Assembly: GCF_002167005.1 (NCBI RefSeq) | Contig: NZ_NHTN01000022.1 | Location: 1-64,000 of the forward strand | Reading direction: 5' to 3' | Source of the DNA: Indiicoccus explosivorum | Lineage (GTDB): Bacteria > Bacillota > Bacilli > Bacillales_A > Planococcaceae | Length of the DNA stretch: 64,000 nucleotides | Shown: piece by piece, positions 9,985 to 18,553 of the stretch | How positions within the stretch are numbered: position 1 is the first letter of the stretch | How the letters are laid out: every line of letters begins with the position of its first letter | Translations under genes and position numbers: made by a program | The notes under the pieces: generated by a model | What the model was told of the DNA's origin: nothing | Databases searched by the model: none | Seen by the model: the letters and a program-made list of their open reading frames with translations, nothing else

Positions 9985-10752
9985 ATGACGTTTTTCGACA
10001 AAGTCCGTGCCAGCGCGGGCATGGGGAATGCAAAAGTGGATGCACGTGTGAAGGAAACGCGGGTCAGGCAGGGCGGAAGTGTGTCAGGGGAAGTATTCAT
10101 CGCCGGCGGAGCCGTCGAACAGACCATTAACGGCGTTTATATTTCAGTGATGACGCAAGTGCTCGTCGAACACGATGACCGGAAGTTCATGCAGGATCTG
10201 GAGATCCAGCGGCAGAAGGTGAGCGACAGCCTCGTAATCGGGGCGAAGGAAGAAAAAACGCTTCCGTTTGCATTCGATTTGTCGCCCGAAACACCAATGA
10301 CGGTGGGCCAGTCGGATGTCTGGCTCAAAACAGCACTTGATGTCCCGTTCGCGGTCGACCCGAAAGACAAAGACCACTTGGAGGTTTCGGGCAATGAAGC
10401 GGCCAAGACGGTCCTGGCTGCAGTGGAACAGCTTGGATTCTCGATGAAGAAAGTGACGAACTTGAAAAGCCGCCGGACCAGGACCGGAGTGGTCCAGGAA
10501 TTCGAGTTTTACCCAGGATCCGAATTCAGAGGGGACTTCAGCGAATTGGAACTGGTCTTCATTCCAGATAAATCCGGCACGACGGTCTTTCTCGAGCTGG
10601 ACCATAAAGCCAAAGGACTGGGCGGGCTCCTTGCCGCGGCGATGGATATGGATGAATCCCGCACATCGGTCCGTTTTACGAACGGGAGCATCGGAAGCGT
10701 CCGGGAAGTCGCCGAGGGGCTTCGCCGCACGATCGAAAATATGAAAAGGTGA
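9985..10752 (+). CDS. spo0M: Sporulation-control protein Spo0M (arrestin-like)
   Basis: A 255-residue protein of the Spo0M family. The N-terminal half (about 20-130) is the arrestin-like beta-sandwich with VRQGGSVSGEVFIAGG and LPFAFDLSPETPMTVG; the rest is the Spo0M-specific C-terminal domain. In B. subtilis it affects early sporulation and cell division by an unclear route. ATG 9985 follows GGGAGTGAAGAAG; the long upstream extension is non-coding and contains the SigW-like promoter. A terminator follows. Confidence 0.92.
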   Translation: MTFFDKVRASAGMGNAKVDARVKETRVRQGGSVSGEVFIAGGAVEQTINGVYISVMTQVLVEHDDRKFMQDLEIQRQKVSDSLVIGAKEEKTLPFAFDLSPETPMTVGQSDVWLKTALDVPFAVDPKDKDHLEVSGNEAAKTVLAAVEQLGFSMKKVTNLKSRRTRTGVVQEFEFYPGSEFRGDFSELELVFIPDKSGTTVFLELDHKAKGLGGLLAAAMDMDESRTSVRFTNGSIGSVREVAEGLRRTIENMKR

Positions 10753-10756
10753 CTGG

Positions 10757-10784
10757 AATCCGGGGAATTTCCCCGGATTTTTTT
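10757..10784 (+). terminator. Terminator after spo0M
   Basis: A perfect AATCCGGGG/CCCCGGATT stem with a short loop, followed by seven T residues. Confidence 0.9.
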
Positions 10785-10868
10785 CTTGCCGCGAAATACG
10801 TTTAATCCGGCGGCTGTTTAGGAACATAGGGAGTAGGTGACTTTTTAGCGAACAGGAGGAATAACTGC

Positions 10869-12197
10869 ATGGCAGAAGAATCGAACCGGAAAAAAGAAGT
10901 GGCGCATTCGTTGAAATCCGAAATGCCCGCAAAAGAAGTAAAGGACGGGGTGGAAATTTCGAATCCCCTGGAAATCGTCCAGCGGCTCATCGAAGTTGCG
11001 GTAAATGATTTGGATCTCCCGGAGGGGACTTTTGAAATCCTGAAAAAGCCGAAGCGGATTATGAAAGTTTCGATTCCGGTCCGGATGGATGATGGTACAT
11101 ACCGGGAATTTGAAGGATTCCGTTCACAGCACATTGACGTGCTCGGACCGACAAAAGGCGGAGTGCGCTTCCATCCGAAGGTGACGGAAGATGAAGTGGC
11201 AGCCCTTTCCATGTGGATGTCGCTTAAATCAGCCATCCTCGGAATTCCGTATGGCGGCGGGAAAGGCGGGATCGTGGTGAACCCGAAAGAACTTTCCGAA
11301 CGCGAATTGGAAGAACTGAGCCGCGGATTCATCCGCGAACTGGAGCCGATCATGGGACCGGAAAAAGATATCCCCGCTCCGGATGTAAACACGACACCGG
11401 AGATCATGGGCTGGATGATCGATGAATTCTCACGGCTGAAAGGCAAGAACGTACCCGGAACCGTCACAGGAAAACCGATCATCCTCGGCGGTTCGGAAGG
11501 CCGGGTGGAAGCGACCGGCCGGGGTGTAGTATTCACGATTGCCGAAGCGGCTGAACGCCTCGGACTCCAGCTTGAAGGGATGACTGCGGTTGTCCAGGGG
11601 TTCGGCAATGTCGGTTCGGTCACTGCCCAGCTGCTCGCCGAACGCGGTGTTAAAGTGGTCGGAATCACTGACGCCGGCGGCGGTGTTTACCACGGAGATG
11701 GATTGGATGTGGAAGATCTCCTCCGCTACGTAAAAGAGAAAGGGACTGTCAGCGGTTACCGTGATTTCGACGGATTTTCGAATGACGAATTGTTCAGTGC
11801 AGATTGCGATATCCTCGTTCCTGCAGCGTTGGAAAATCAGATCACCGCAGAAACCGGACCGAAGATCAAAGCGAAAATCGTAGCGGAAGCTGCGAACGGC
11901 CCGACGACACCTGACGGAAATGCGGCCATGGAGCAGAACGGAGTGTTCGTCATTCCGGACATTCTCTGCAATGCCGGCGGCGTGACGGTCTCGTACTTCG
12001 AATGGGTCCAGAACACCACTCACCTGGCATGGACCGAACAGGAAGTGAATGAACGGCTCCATACTGAAATGACACAGGCTTTCGAAGATGTCTTCCGCAT
12101 GAAGGAACAGAAAAATGTCAGCATGCGGGAAGCCGCTTACCTGGTCGGTGTCGAACGCATTGCTGATGCGATGAAGGCAAGGGGCTGGATCAAGTGA
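10869..12197 (+). CDS. Glutamate dehydrogenase (Glu/Leu/Phe/Val family)
   Basis: A 442-residue catabolic-type glutamate dehydrogenase (RocG/GudB group), interconverting glutamate and 2-oxoglutarate with NAD(H). The N-terminal dimerisation domain has GPTKGGVRFHP and the catalytic Lys in PYGGGKGGI. The Rossmann domain has VQGFGNVGS, and PAPDVNT is present. The N-terminal 25 residues are a charged extension (EESNRKKEVAHSLKSE) longer than in many homologues. ATG follows ACAGGAGGAATAACTGC. The symbol cannot be fixed between rocG and gudB. Confidence 0.93.
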   Translation: MAEESNRKKEVAHSLKSEMPAKEVKDGVEISNPLEIVQRLIEVAVNDLDLPEGTFEILKKPKRIMKVSIPVRMDDGTYREFEGFRSQHIDVLGPTKGGVRFHPKVTEDEVAALSMWMSLKSAILGIPYGGGKGGIVVNPKELSERELEELSRGFIRELEPIMGPEKDIPAPDVNTTPEIMGWMIDEFSRLKGKNVPGTVTGKPIILGGSEGRVEATGRGVVFTIAEAAERLGLQLEGMTAVVQGFGNVGSVTAQLLAERGVKVVGITDAGGGVYHGDGLDVEDLLRYVKEKGTVSGYRDFDGFSNDELFSADCDILVPAALENQITAETGPKIKAKIVAEAANGPTTPDGNAAMEQNGVFVIPDILCNAGGVTVSYFEWVQNTTHLAWTEQEVNERLHTEMTQAFEDVFRMKEQKNVSMREAAYLVGVERIADAMKARGWIK

Positions 12198-12295
12198 AGC
12201 GGGAGCACTGATACAGTTTTCCGAGAGTTTGCAGCCCCTATGTTTGCGGAATTCTCTGCATATTTGATAACCTGTTGAAAAAGGAGGACGATGTA

Positions 12296-12772
12296 ATGGC
12301 TGAACCGATCGAATTGACGAAAATTAAAGTTTTCCAGCGGGATACGCCCAATAAAATCCGTGAAGCGAAAATAGCCGGTTTCGACGAATCGCTGTTTTTC
12401 GGTGTCCACGGCGGCGTCCGGGCGTTTTATGGCGTGGATACGGAAATCGAATATCCTTCCACGCTCGACCATATTGTAGCGGCTGCAGGCGGCTGACTGG
12501 TCGGGACATTGTCCGGCGCGCTGGAAGCGCGTCAAATTCCATCTTCTCCAGACAAAGTGAGCGCGGATGTCCAAGGGACGATCGAAGCGCCTGAAGGAGT
12601 GCTGAAGATCACCAAAATCAGCTGCCGCTACCATGTGAAAGTGCCGGAAGGAAAAGAGGAGACGACCGAAAGGGTCCTGAAAGTTTTCGACCGGGGCTGC
12701 CCTGTGGCCCAGACACTGGAAGGCGCAGTTGACATCGAACACAGCTGGGAAATCGAAACGTATAAAGCATAG
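12296..12772 (+). CDS. OsmC-family peroxiredoxin-like selenoprotein (in-frame UGA at 12494)
   Basis: Read through the in-frame UGA at 12494-12496, this is a 158-residue OsmC/Ohr-family protein. The UGA falls exactly where OsmC proteins have the reactive Cys: AAAGG-U-LVGTLSGALEAR, Sec67. The resolving Cys follows in DRGCPV (Cys135). Family members reduce organic or inorganic peroxides with this thiol pair. The frame is open on both sides in the same phase, and a SECIS-like hairpin follows the UGA. The ATG at 12296 has AAAAAGGAGG upstream. A standard caller will split it into 12296-12496 and a fragment. The full Sec machinery at 17-23 kb supports decoding. Confidence 0.93.
12494..12533 (+). promoter_or_regulatory. 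Bacterial SECIS candidate of the OsmC selenoprotein
   Basis: UGA at 12494-12496, then an 18-nt gap and a 7-bp stem (12515-12521 with 12527-12533, one G-U). The 5-nt loop TGGAA has G at position 2. Spacing and loop G fit the bacterial SECIS model (stem-loop within about 16-37 nt, G in the first two loop bases). Confidence 0.75.
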
Positions 12773-12780
12773 GAAGCAGG

Positions 12781-12813
12781 AACACCCGCCCGGAGCCGGC
12801 GGGTGTTTTTTTG
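12781..12813 (+). terminator. Terminator after the OsmC selenoprotein gene
   Basis: An AACACCCGCC/GGCGGGTGTT stem followed by seven T residues. Confidence 0.9.
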
Positions 12814-12888
12814 AAAATCTCTTTCCGGAAGTTTTCACGGAACAGAGAAGGGAACAAGGAATACGTGATGGGGAAAGGAGGAGGGGGA

Positions 12889-13566
12889 ATGGACTGGTCA
12901 AAATCGAAGTGGCGGCTAACCGGACTCGTCTCTGTCCTGTATTTGCTCATCCCCTTTACACTCGGCGTGCAAAGCGATGTGGAAATCCGGGATGCAATGA
13001 CATTCCTGTTCAATTGGCTCATTGCGGCATCGGCCGTCGCGCTCCTCATCCGGAAACTTACCGTCCGGAACATGTGGGACTTGACGGTCATCGGCATGTT
13101 TGTCCTTTATTTGTTCATTCTGTACCAGCTGGTCAGTTACATCCCCCTCAGTTTTTATTTGAGCGATGGGTATGTCGGAGACTGGTACATCATGTGGGAG
13201 CGGTTCAACTTAATCCCGTTCGGCACCATCAAAAATGCTGTACTGAACCCGCTGAATGTCGATTATGTCATACAGAGCGGCGGAAATCTCGTACTGCTGC
13301 TGCCATTCGGATTCGTCCTTCTGAAGTTCGGCCTCACATCAACAATCGGACGGACGGCCGTCGCCTGCTTCCTGATTTCATGCAGTATCGAAGGGTTCCA
13401 GTTTGTCCTGAACCTGCTGGCTTCGGGCCATACAGACATCAAAGCGTCAGGAAAAAGCCGTGCAGTCGACATCGATGACGTCATCTTGAATACGCTCGGC
13501 GGTTATTTGGGAGCCTGGCTGTGTGAAAAGATCAGCCGGATAGCTGCCGGCGTGAATAAAAACTGA
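12889..13566 (+). CDS. VanZ family membrane protein
   Basis: A 225-residue protein with five to six transmembrane helices and the VanZ-like signature: ERFNLIPFGTIKN, GGNLVLLLPFGFVL and the DIDDVILNTLGGYLG stretch. VanZ is known for low-level teicoplanin resistance, but chromosomal members are mostly uncharacterised. ATG 12889 follows a very strong AAAGGAGGAGGGG site; the in-frame upstream extension is disregarded. Stands alone between the OsmC terminator and cheW. Confidence 0.85.
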   Translation: MDWSKSKWRLTGLVSVLYLLIPFTLGVQSDVEIRDAMTFLFNWLIAASAVALLIRKLTVRNMWDLTVIGMFVLYLFILYQLVSYIPLSFYLSDGYVGDWYIMWERFNLIPFGTIKNAVLNPLNVDYVIQSGGNLVLLLPFGFVLLKFGLTSTIGRTAVACFLISCSIEGFQFVLNLLASGHTDIKASGKSRAVDIDDVILNTLGGYLGAWLCEKISRIAAGVNKN

Positions 13567-13645
13567 AGCTTCGGGCTTCACGTGCCGCCTTCCAGGCCGA
13601 TATAAAAGAAAGGATAATCGCTGAAACAGAAAAGGAGCGGAAGGA

Positions 13646-14107
13646 ATGGCAGAGACAGCAAAAATGATCGTATTCCGGCTGAATTCGGAGCAATATGGGG
13701 CAGGCATCAGCCAAGTGCGGTCGATCGAACGTCTGGAAAACGTGACAGAAGTGCCCAGGACTCCGGAGTTCATTAAAGGGGTCATCAACTTGAGAGGGGT
13801 CATTACACCGGTCATCGACTTGAAAGAACGGCTGGCTTTGCATCACGGAGAGGCAGCTCCTTCTTGTCATGTGCTGATCATTACGATTGATGAGACGCAG
13901 GTTGGACTGATTGTGGATGAAGTGCTTGGCGTCCAGGACATGGATGAATCGGTGATCGATCCGGCACCGGCGATGATCGGCGGCGTTTCAGCTGAATATT
14001 TGGAAGGGATCGCCAAGCTGGAGGACCGGCTCCTGATTCTGCTTGATTTGAAGAAATTGCTGAACAAAGAAGAAGTGAATCAGGCGCAGGAAGTCATCGT
14101 GGGATGA
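13646..14107 (+). CDS. cheW: Chemotaxis adaptor CheW
   Basis: A 153-residue single-domain CheW protein. Seen: FRLNSEQYGAGISQVRSIER, PRTPEFIKGVINLRGVITPVIDL and the C-terminal ILLDLKKLL. CheW couples chemoreceptors to the CheA kinase. No other chemotaxis gene is nearby, so it is an orphan adaptor here; a CheV-like role is excluded by lack of a receiver domain. ATG follows AAAAGGAGCGGAAGGA. Confidence 0.93.
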   Translation: MAETAKMIVFRLNSEQYGAGISQVRSIERLENVTEVPRTPEFIKGVINLRGVITPVIDLKERLALHHGEAAPSCHVLIITIDETQVGLIVDEVLGVQDMDESVIDPAPAMIGGVSAEYLEGIAKLEDRLLILLDLKKLLNKEEVNQAQEVIVG

Positions 14108-14165
14108 ACGGCCGATTGGCCGGATAGCTTTCAAAAGTAATGAATTACAGAAGGAAAATACATAA

Positions 14166-14191
14166 CAAAAAAACCGCCCCAAAAGGACGGT
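14166..14191 (-). terminator. Terminator of the deacetylase (selenium operon) transcript
   Basis: On the minus strand, ACCGTCC/GGGCGGT with loop TTTTG, followed by seven T residues. It marks the end of the leftward transcript from the selenium locus. Confidence 0.8.
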
Positions 14192-14202
14192 CATAGAACT
14201 CA

Positions 14203-14844
14203 TCAGGAGGGCGGAGAGGGAAGCAGGACAAACCTGTACCCTTTCCGCTTTATTTCGCGTATCAACCCGGGAAGCGCCTGAACGGTCTGCGCCAGTTCAT
14301 GGAGCAGGATGATCGCGCCATCTTCCAGGTTTTCTGTGACATTCTTGATGATGTCATCCGGCCGGTTTTTTAATTCCCAATCGAGGGAAGCGATCCGCCA
14401 CATCACCGTCCGGAGTTCAAGGGAAGCGGCAGCGTGCAGCGTGGAATCATTGAACTGGCCGAACGGCGGCCGGAAATAGACAGGCCGTATGCCGGTCACT
14501 TCCGTCAGGCGGTCGCTGCTCCTCTGCAGTTCAGCCAGCTGCTCTGAGTAGGATAGGCGGGTCATATCGGGGTGTCTGACAGAGTGTGAGCCGATCAGAT
14601 GCCCTTCTTCCAGAACCCTTTTCCACGGCCGGTCAGGATAGAGGAGGCGGCTTTGCCAAAAGAACATCGCGGGCACGTCTTCCTGTTTCAGGATATCGAG
14701 AATTTCAGTCAAGTACTTGCCTGGACCGTCGTCGAATGTCAGTACGACCGCCTTGCCGCTGTCAGGGGCGGCGGTCACAACGGCCGGGTTATGGGAATCG
14801 TACACGATCCCGTCACAGCCGGCCACTCAAGGGCTTTTCAGCAT
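14203..14844 (-). CDS. NodB-type carbohydrate deacetylase with candidate in-frame UGA at codon 6
   Basis: A CE4/NodB deacetylase of 207-213 residues with all five motifs: TFDDGP (about 36), HSVRH, RPPFGQF, SLDWELK and ILLHEL. These enzymes remove N-acetyl groups from GlcNAc-type substrates using a divalent metal. There is no signal peptide, so it looks cytoplasmic, unlike most wall deacetylases. The only start with a good ribosome site (AAAGGAG, 8 nt) is ATG 14844, but its frame meets UGA at 14829-14827 (MLKSP-U-VAGC). A conventional call would use GTG 14826, 26 nt from the ribosome site. A SECIS-like hairpin follows the UGA. Sec decoding, reinitiation or start decay are possible; last gene after the ABC transporter. 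Confidence 0.8.
14782..14829 (-). promoter_or_regulatory. SECIS-like hairpin after the UGA in the deacetylase gene
   Basis: On the minus strand the UGA (14829-14827) is followed 15 nt later by GGGATCG, loop TGTA, CGATTCCC (one bulged T). This is enclosed by a second GGCCGG/CCGGCC stem (14824-14819 with 14787-14782). The loop has G at position 2 and starts 23 nt after the UGA, as in the confirmed-type SECIS elements in this window. Confidence 0.45.
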
Positions 14845-14862
14845 ATCCGCCACTCCTTTCAA

Positions 14863-15627
14863 TCATTCCATTCCGGGTGCGCTCACTTGCCGGGAGCCAT
14901 ACGTTTCTTCGAACATGCCTCCATCGAAATCCAGCGGGTTCCCGTCAAAGATCAATTTTCCTTCTTTTAATGCAAGAATGCGGGTGGCATACCGCTTAGC
15001 CAAGTCCACGTCATGGACATTAATGATCGTCAGCAGATCCATCCGTTCATGCATTTCCTGCAAAAGCCGGAAAACGTAATCCGCAGTTCCGGGATCGAGG
15101 CTCGCGACCGGCTCATCTCCGAGGAGTACGGAAGGGTTCTGGACGAGTGCCCGAGCGATGCCGACCCGCTGCTTTTGACCGCCGCTTAAATTTTCGACCC
15201 GCCTTGAAGCCATTTCCTCCAATCCGACATTCCGGAGAACACGATCCGCCCGTTCTTTTTCCTCGTCGCTGAAAAGGCCGAGAAGGTTTTTGACGGAAGG
15301 GCGGTAACCGAACATGCCGGTCAGCACGTTCTGCCGGACACTCAGACGGGGAATGAGATTGAAATGCTGGAAAATCATCCCCACTTCCCGGCGGATTTTC
15401 CGCAGTTCTTCATCGCCGGCGCCGGTCACCTGCCGCTCGCCGAGGATCACTTCCCCTGATTCAGGGCGCTGAAGACCATTGATGCAGCGGATGAAGGTGG
15501 ATTTGCCGGCCCCGCTTTTGCCGAGCACACAGACGAATTCACCGGTGTTCAGTGTCACGGTCAAGTCCGACAGTGCCGCTTGTTCCGTCCCCGGATAGCG
15601 GACTGTCACATTATTCATTTTCAGCAT
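14863..15627 (-). CDS. ABC transporter ATPase, PhnC-type, selenium locus
   Basis: A 254-residue ABC ATPase with Walker A GKSGAGKST, Q-loop FQHFNLI, signature LSGGQKQR, Walker B VLLGDEPVASLD and H-loop NVHDVDL. Sequence style is the phosphonate importer ATPase PhnC. It forms one importer with the permease (13 bases upstream) and the PhnD-like lipoprotein. The whole set lies downstream of selD, suggesting a selenium-containing substrate rather than phosphonate; no C-P lyase genes are nearby. Assignment of substrate is inference. Confidence 0.88.
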   Translation of the reverse strand: MLKMNNVTVRYPGTEQAALSDLTVTLNTGEFVCVLGKSGAGKSTFIRCINGLQRPESGEVILGERQVTGAGDEELRKIRREVGMIFQHFNLIPRLSVRQNVLTGMFGYRPSVKNLLGLFSDEEKERADRVLRNVGLEEMASRRVENLSGGQKQRVGIARALVQNPSVLLGDEPVASLDPGTADYVFRLLQEMHERMDLLTIINVHDVDLAKRYATRILALKEGKLIFDGNPLDFDGGMFEETYGSRQVSAPGME

Positions 15628-15640
15628 GTGGTCCGCCTCC

Positions 15641-16399
15641 TTAAATGACCCGGTTCCGCACGAAGCTGCCGATGAAATCGACCGCGATGACCATCACCAT
15701 GATGATCAGGACATCGAGTGAAACAGATGCGTACTGGAACGTTTTAAAGTCGTTGAACAGCCGCTGGCCGATTCCGCCGCCGCCGATGAAGCCGAGGATC
15801 AGGGATGTCCGGATCGCCACTTCAAAACGGTAGAAGAAATTGGAAAGTACATTCGGCCAAATCTGCGGCAAAATGCTGAACAGGGAAGCCAGCCAGTTTT
15901 TTGCGCCGACCGCCTTCATCGCTTCCTGCGGCCCGGGATCCGCCGCTTCAATCAGCTCGGAAATCAGTTTCCCCATGACGCCGATATTGTGCAGCATGAT
16001 GGCAATGACTGCCGGGAAAGGGCCGAGGCCGAGCGTCGTCAGCAAAATCAGGCCGAACACGATTTCCGGCACGGACCGGACAAAACTGAGGCCGATCCGC
16101 ATCAGATTATAAAGTGTTTTTGATGGAGCCGTGTTCCTGGCGGCCGCAAAGCTCAGCGGCAGGGCGATCAGAAGCCCGAACACGCTGCCGAGAAAGGCCA
16201 TCGCCAGCGTTTCGAGCATATCCTCGACCATGTCCGGCAGTTCAGAGAAATTCATCGGGAACCACTGGGACAGGAATTCGATCATATTCCGGAAATCCCG
16301 GAATTTGGAAAGGTCGAACTCGGTCAGCCGCATGCTGAAGTAGACGAGGACGGCCAGGACCGCCAACGTGATGAAATTGCTTTTCTTAAACCACACCAA
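15641..16399 (-). CDS. ABC transporter permease, PhnE-type, selenium locus
   Basis: A 252-residue inner-membrane permease with an N-terminal helix and five further helices of the MetI-like fold. The ATPase-contact EAA loop reads EAMKAVGAKNWLASLFSILP. GFIGGGGIGQRL near the C-terminus is typical of PhnE. The start is a TTG at 16399 or GTG at 16396; an ATG two bases further up is out of frame. Lies 25 bases after the binding-protein gene. Confidence 0.86.
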   Translation of the reverse strand: MVWFKKSNFITLAVLAVLVYFSMRLTEFDLSKFRDFRNMIEFLSQWFPMNFSELPDMVEDMLETLAMAFLGSVFGLLIALPLSFAAARNTAPSKTLYNLMRIGLSFVRSVPEIVFGLILLTTLGLGPFPAVIAIMLHNIGVMGKLISELIEAADPGPQEAMKAVGAKNWLASLFSILPQIWPNVLSNFFYRFEVAIRTSLILGFIGGGGIGQRLFNDFKTFQYASVSLDVLIIMVMVIAVDFIGSFVRNRVI

Positions 16400-16424
16400 A
16401 CATCAACTCTATTCTTCGCTGACT

Positions 16425-17378
16425 CTATTCTTCGATGATGCCCTGCTGGATCGCTGCCTGTCGGATGCTTTCATAATCTTCCGGAGAAGCTTTCGTGAAG
16501 CCGTCGGCACCGAAGGCATTGAGGATCTCCTCGTTTTCAATCGCCAGGAAGGCTTCCTGGATCTTCTCGATCGTCTCATCATCGGTCTCTTCTGTTACGG
16601 CCCAAGGATACTGGAACAGTTCCTCGGATTCCCAAATCACTTTCACTTCTTCTTCGCTGATGGCACCTTCTTCGACCAGCTGGTTATAGATGGCGGAGTC
16701 GATGGCGCCCGCTGTCACTTGGTCATTCGCTACCGCTTGTGCTGTGGCATCGTGGGAACCGGTGAACCGGACAGAATTGAATTCGTGTTCATCCTCGTCC
16801 GTGTAGACGCCGCGCTCCTGCAGCTCGATCGACGGGATGAGCGAGCCGGATGTCGAGTTCGGATCGCCGAACGCGAAATCGACTTCAGACGGATCGGCAA
16901 GGAGGTCTTCCAGCGTTTCCGCTTCGTTATCCGCCTGCGTGATGATGTACGAGTGGTAGAACGGTTCACCGCCCACCAGCTGGGTGACGATCGCCTTGGC
17001 ATTGCTCTGTTCCTGGGCGATGACGTACGTGAGCGGTCCGAGATACGCCATGTCGATCTGATCGAAATTCATTGCTTCCACTACACCGTTGTAGTCAGGA
17101 TATACTTCGATTTCAACTTCCCGCGCAAGGGCTTCGTCCAAAGTGGCCTGCAATTCGGTCATTGCCCCTTCCAGTTCACCGACGGTTTGGGCTGGGATGA
17201 CACCGATTGTGAACGGTTCATCCGAGACTTCTGCCGCCGCTTCGTCTGCCGGTTCTTCCGCTGCTTCTTCACCGGCCGGTTCTGCGACTTCTTCCGCCGG
17301 TTCTTCTTCCGCGCTCCCGCATGCCGCGAGGACCATTGCTGCGAGGAGCAGAAGAAGGAAAATCATCCATTTTTTCAT
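16425..17378 (-). CDS. PhnD-type solute-binding lipoprotein, selenium locus
   Basis: A 317-residue binding protein. A signal with lipobox MVLAAC (Cys20) is followed by an acidic tether of about 30 residues (Glu/Ala/Pro repeats), then a type II periplasmic-binding fold. Family marks are FTIGVIPAQ, FDQIDMAYLGPLTYV, FGDPNSTSGSLIPS and AGAIDSAIYNQL. PhnD relatives bind phosphonate, phosphite or related oxyanions. Position directly after selD points to a selenium oxyanion or organoselenium ligand (inference). The stop region contains a short duplicated GAAGAATAGAGT. Confidence 0.87.
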   Translation of the reverse strand: MKKWMIFLLLLLAAMVLAACGSAEEEPAEEVAEPAGEEAAEEPADEAAAEVSDEPFTIGVIPAQTVGELEGAMTELQATLDEALAREVEIEVYPDYNGVVEAMNFDQIDMAYLGPLTYVIAQEQSNAKAIVTQLVGGEPFYHSYIITQADNEAETLEDLLADPSEVDFAFGDPNSTSGSLIPSIELQERGVYTDEDEHEFNSVRFTGSHDATAQAVANDQVTAGAIDSAIYNQLVEEGAISEEEVKVIWESEELFQYPWAVTEETDDETIEKIQEAFLAIENEEILNAFGADGFTKASPEDYESIRQAAIQQGIIEE

Positions 17379-17410
17379 TTCTGATCAGCCTCTTCCTTTG
17401 ATGTAGTCTT

Positions 17411-17458
17411 AAAAAGTCCTGAAACGGAACAAGGACCCGCTAGAAGAGCCCTTGTCCC
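17411..17458 (-). terminator. Hairpin between selD and the transporter genes
   Basis: On the minus strand GGGACAAGG...CCTTGTTCC forms a strong stem, with TTTTT about ten bases later. The T tract is displaced, so it may act as an attenuator or processing site rather than a full terminator. It would allow the transporter to be expressed at a different level from selD. Confidence 0.5.
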
Positions 17459-17472
17459 GCCATGCCGTTCAA

Positions 17473-18522
17473 TTACACAACCTGTATTTTTCCGGCAGGG
17501 CCGTCTGTCACTTCGCCGATGACTGATGAAGTGACGCCTTTCTCCTTGAGCCGGTCCTGCAGCTTATCCGCTTCTTCCGCCGGAATGGTGATGAGCAGTC
17601 CGCCGGACGTAACGGCATCACACAGGATGAGCTGTTCCGTCTCGCTGATTGCGGCATCGAATTCGACGTCGTCCGCGAGCCATTTCCGATTCTTTTTTGT
17701 GCCACCGGGGAAGACGCCCTGTGCAGCGAGTTCTTTCGCTTTTTCGATCACCGGCACATCCGACTGGCGGATAGTGATGCCGGTGCCGCTGCCTTTCGCG
17801 ATCTCCAGTGCGTGGCCGAGAAGTCCGAAACCGGTCACGTCCGTGCAGGCATTGACATTGAACGATTCCATCGCTTCTGCGGCGTATTTGTTCAGTTGCG
17901 CCATCACTTCCATGACTTCTTTTGTGCTGTCCTCGTCCAGCTTGCCGTTTTTGATGGCCGTCGTCAGGATCCCGACGCCGATCGGTTTGGTGAGGATCAG
18001 CTTATCGCCCGGTTTGGCCGCTGCATTCGAGCGGATCCGGTCGGGGTGGATCGTGCCGGTGACGGACAGGCCGAACTTCGGTTCCTGATCATCGATGGAA
18101 TGGCCGCCGACGAGTGTTGCGCCGGACTCCTTCACTTTATCCGAAGCGCCTGCGAGAATTTCCGCGAGGATGCTGGAATCGAGTGTGTTGATCGGGAATG
18201 CGACGATATTCATGACCGTGACCGGTTTTCCGCCCATGGCATACACGTCGCTCAGCGCATTCGCTGCACCGATCTGGCCGAACATATACGGGTCGTCGAC
18301 GATCGGTGTGAAAAAATCGAGCGTCTGGACGAGGGCGGTATCGTCACTGATCCGGTAAACGCCGGCATCATCCGCTGTTTCCAGCCCGACCAACAAATTC
18401 GGGTCTTCAGTGTTTTTAGGTAAATGACGCAGAACCTGCGCCAGGTCCTCAGGACCGATTTTGCATCCTCAGCCGCCTTTTGACGACAGGGAAGTAAGCC
18501 TGATGTTCTGTGCATTCGTCAT
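17473..18522 (-). CDS. selD: Selenide, water dikinase SelD, a selenoprotein (UGA at 18471-18469)
   Basis: SelD makes selenophosphate from selenide and ATP for Sec synthesis and other selenium pathways. Read through the UGA, the protein is 349 residues. The N-terminus has SSKGG-U-GCKIGPEDL, with Sec18 at the catalytic Cys/Sec position. ATP/Mg motifs follow: GLETADDAGVY, TLDFFTPIVDDPYMFGQI, NALSDVYAMGG and GGHSIDDQEPKFG. Standard callers would start at 18396 and lose the active site. ATG 18522 follows AAGGGGGATCATC. It begins 31 bases after the SenB-like gene, on the same strand. Confidence 0.96.
18444..18471 (-). promoter_or_regulatory. Bacterial SECIS candidate of selD
   Basis: After the UGA come 12 bases, then GGTCC, loop TGA, GGACC (18456-18444). 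The loop has G at position 2 and starts 18 nt after the UGA. Confidence 0.7.
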
Positions 18523-18553
18523 GATGATCCCCCTTGCTTGTTTGAATAGTGGC

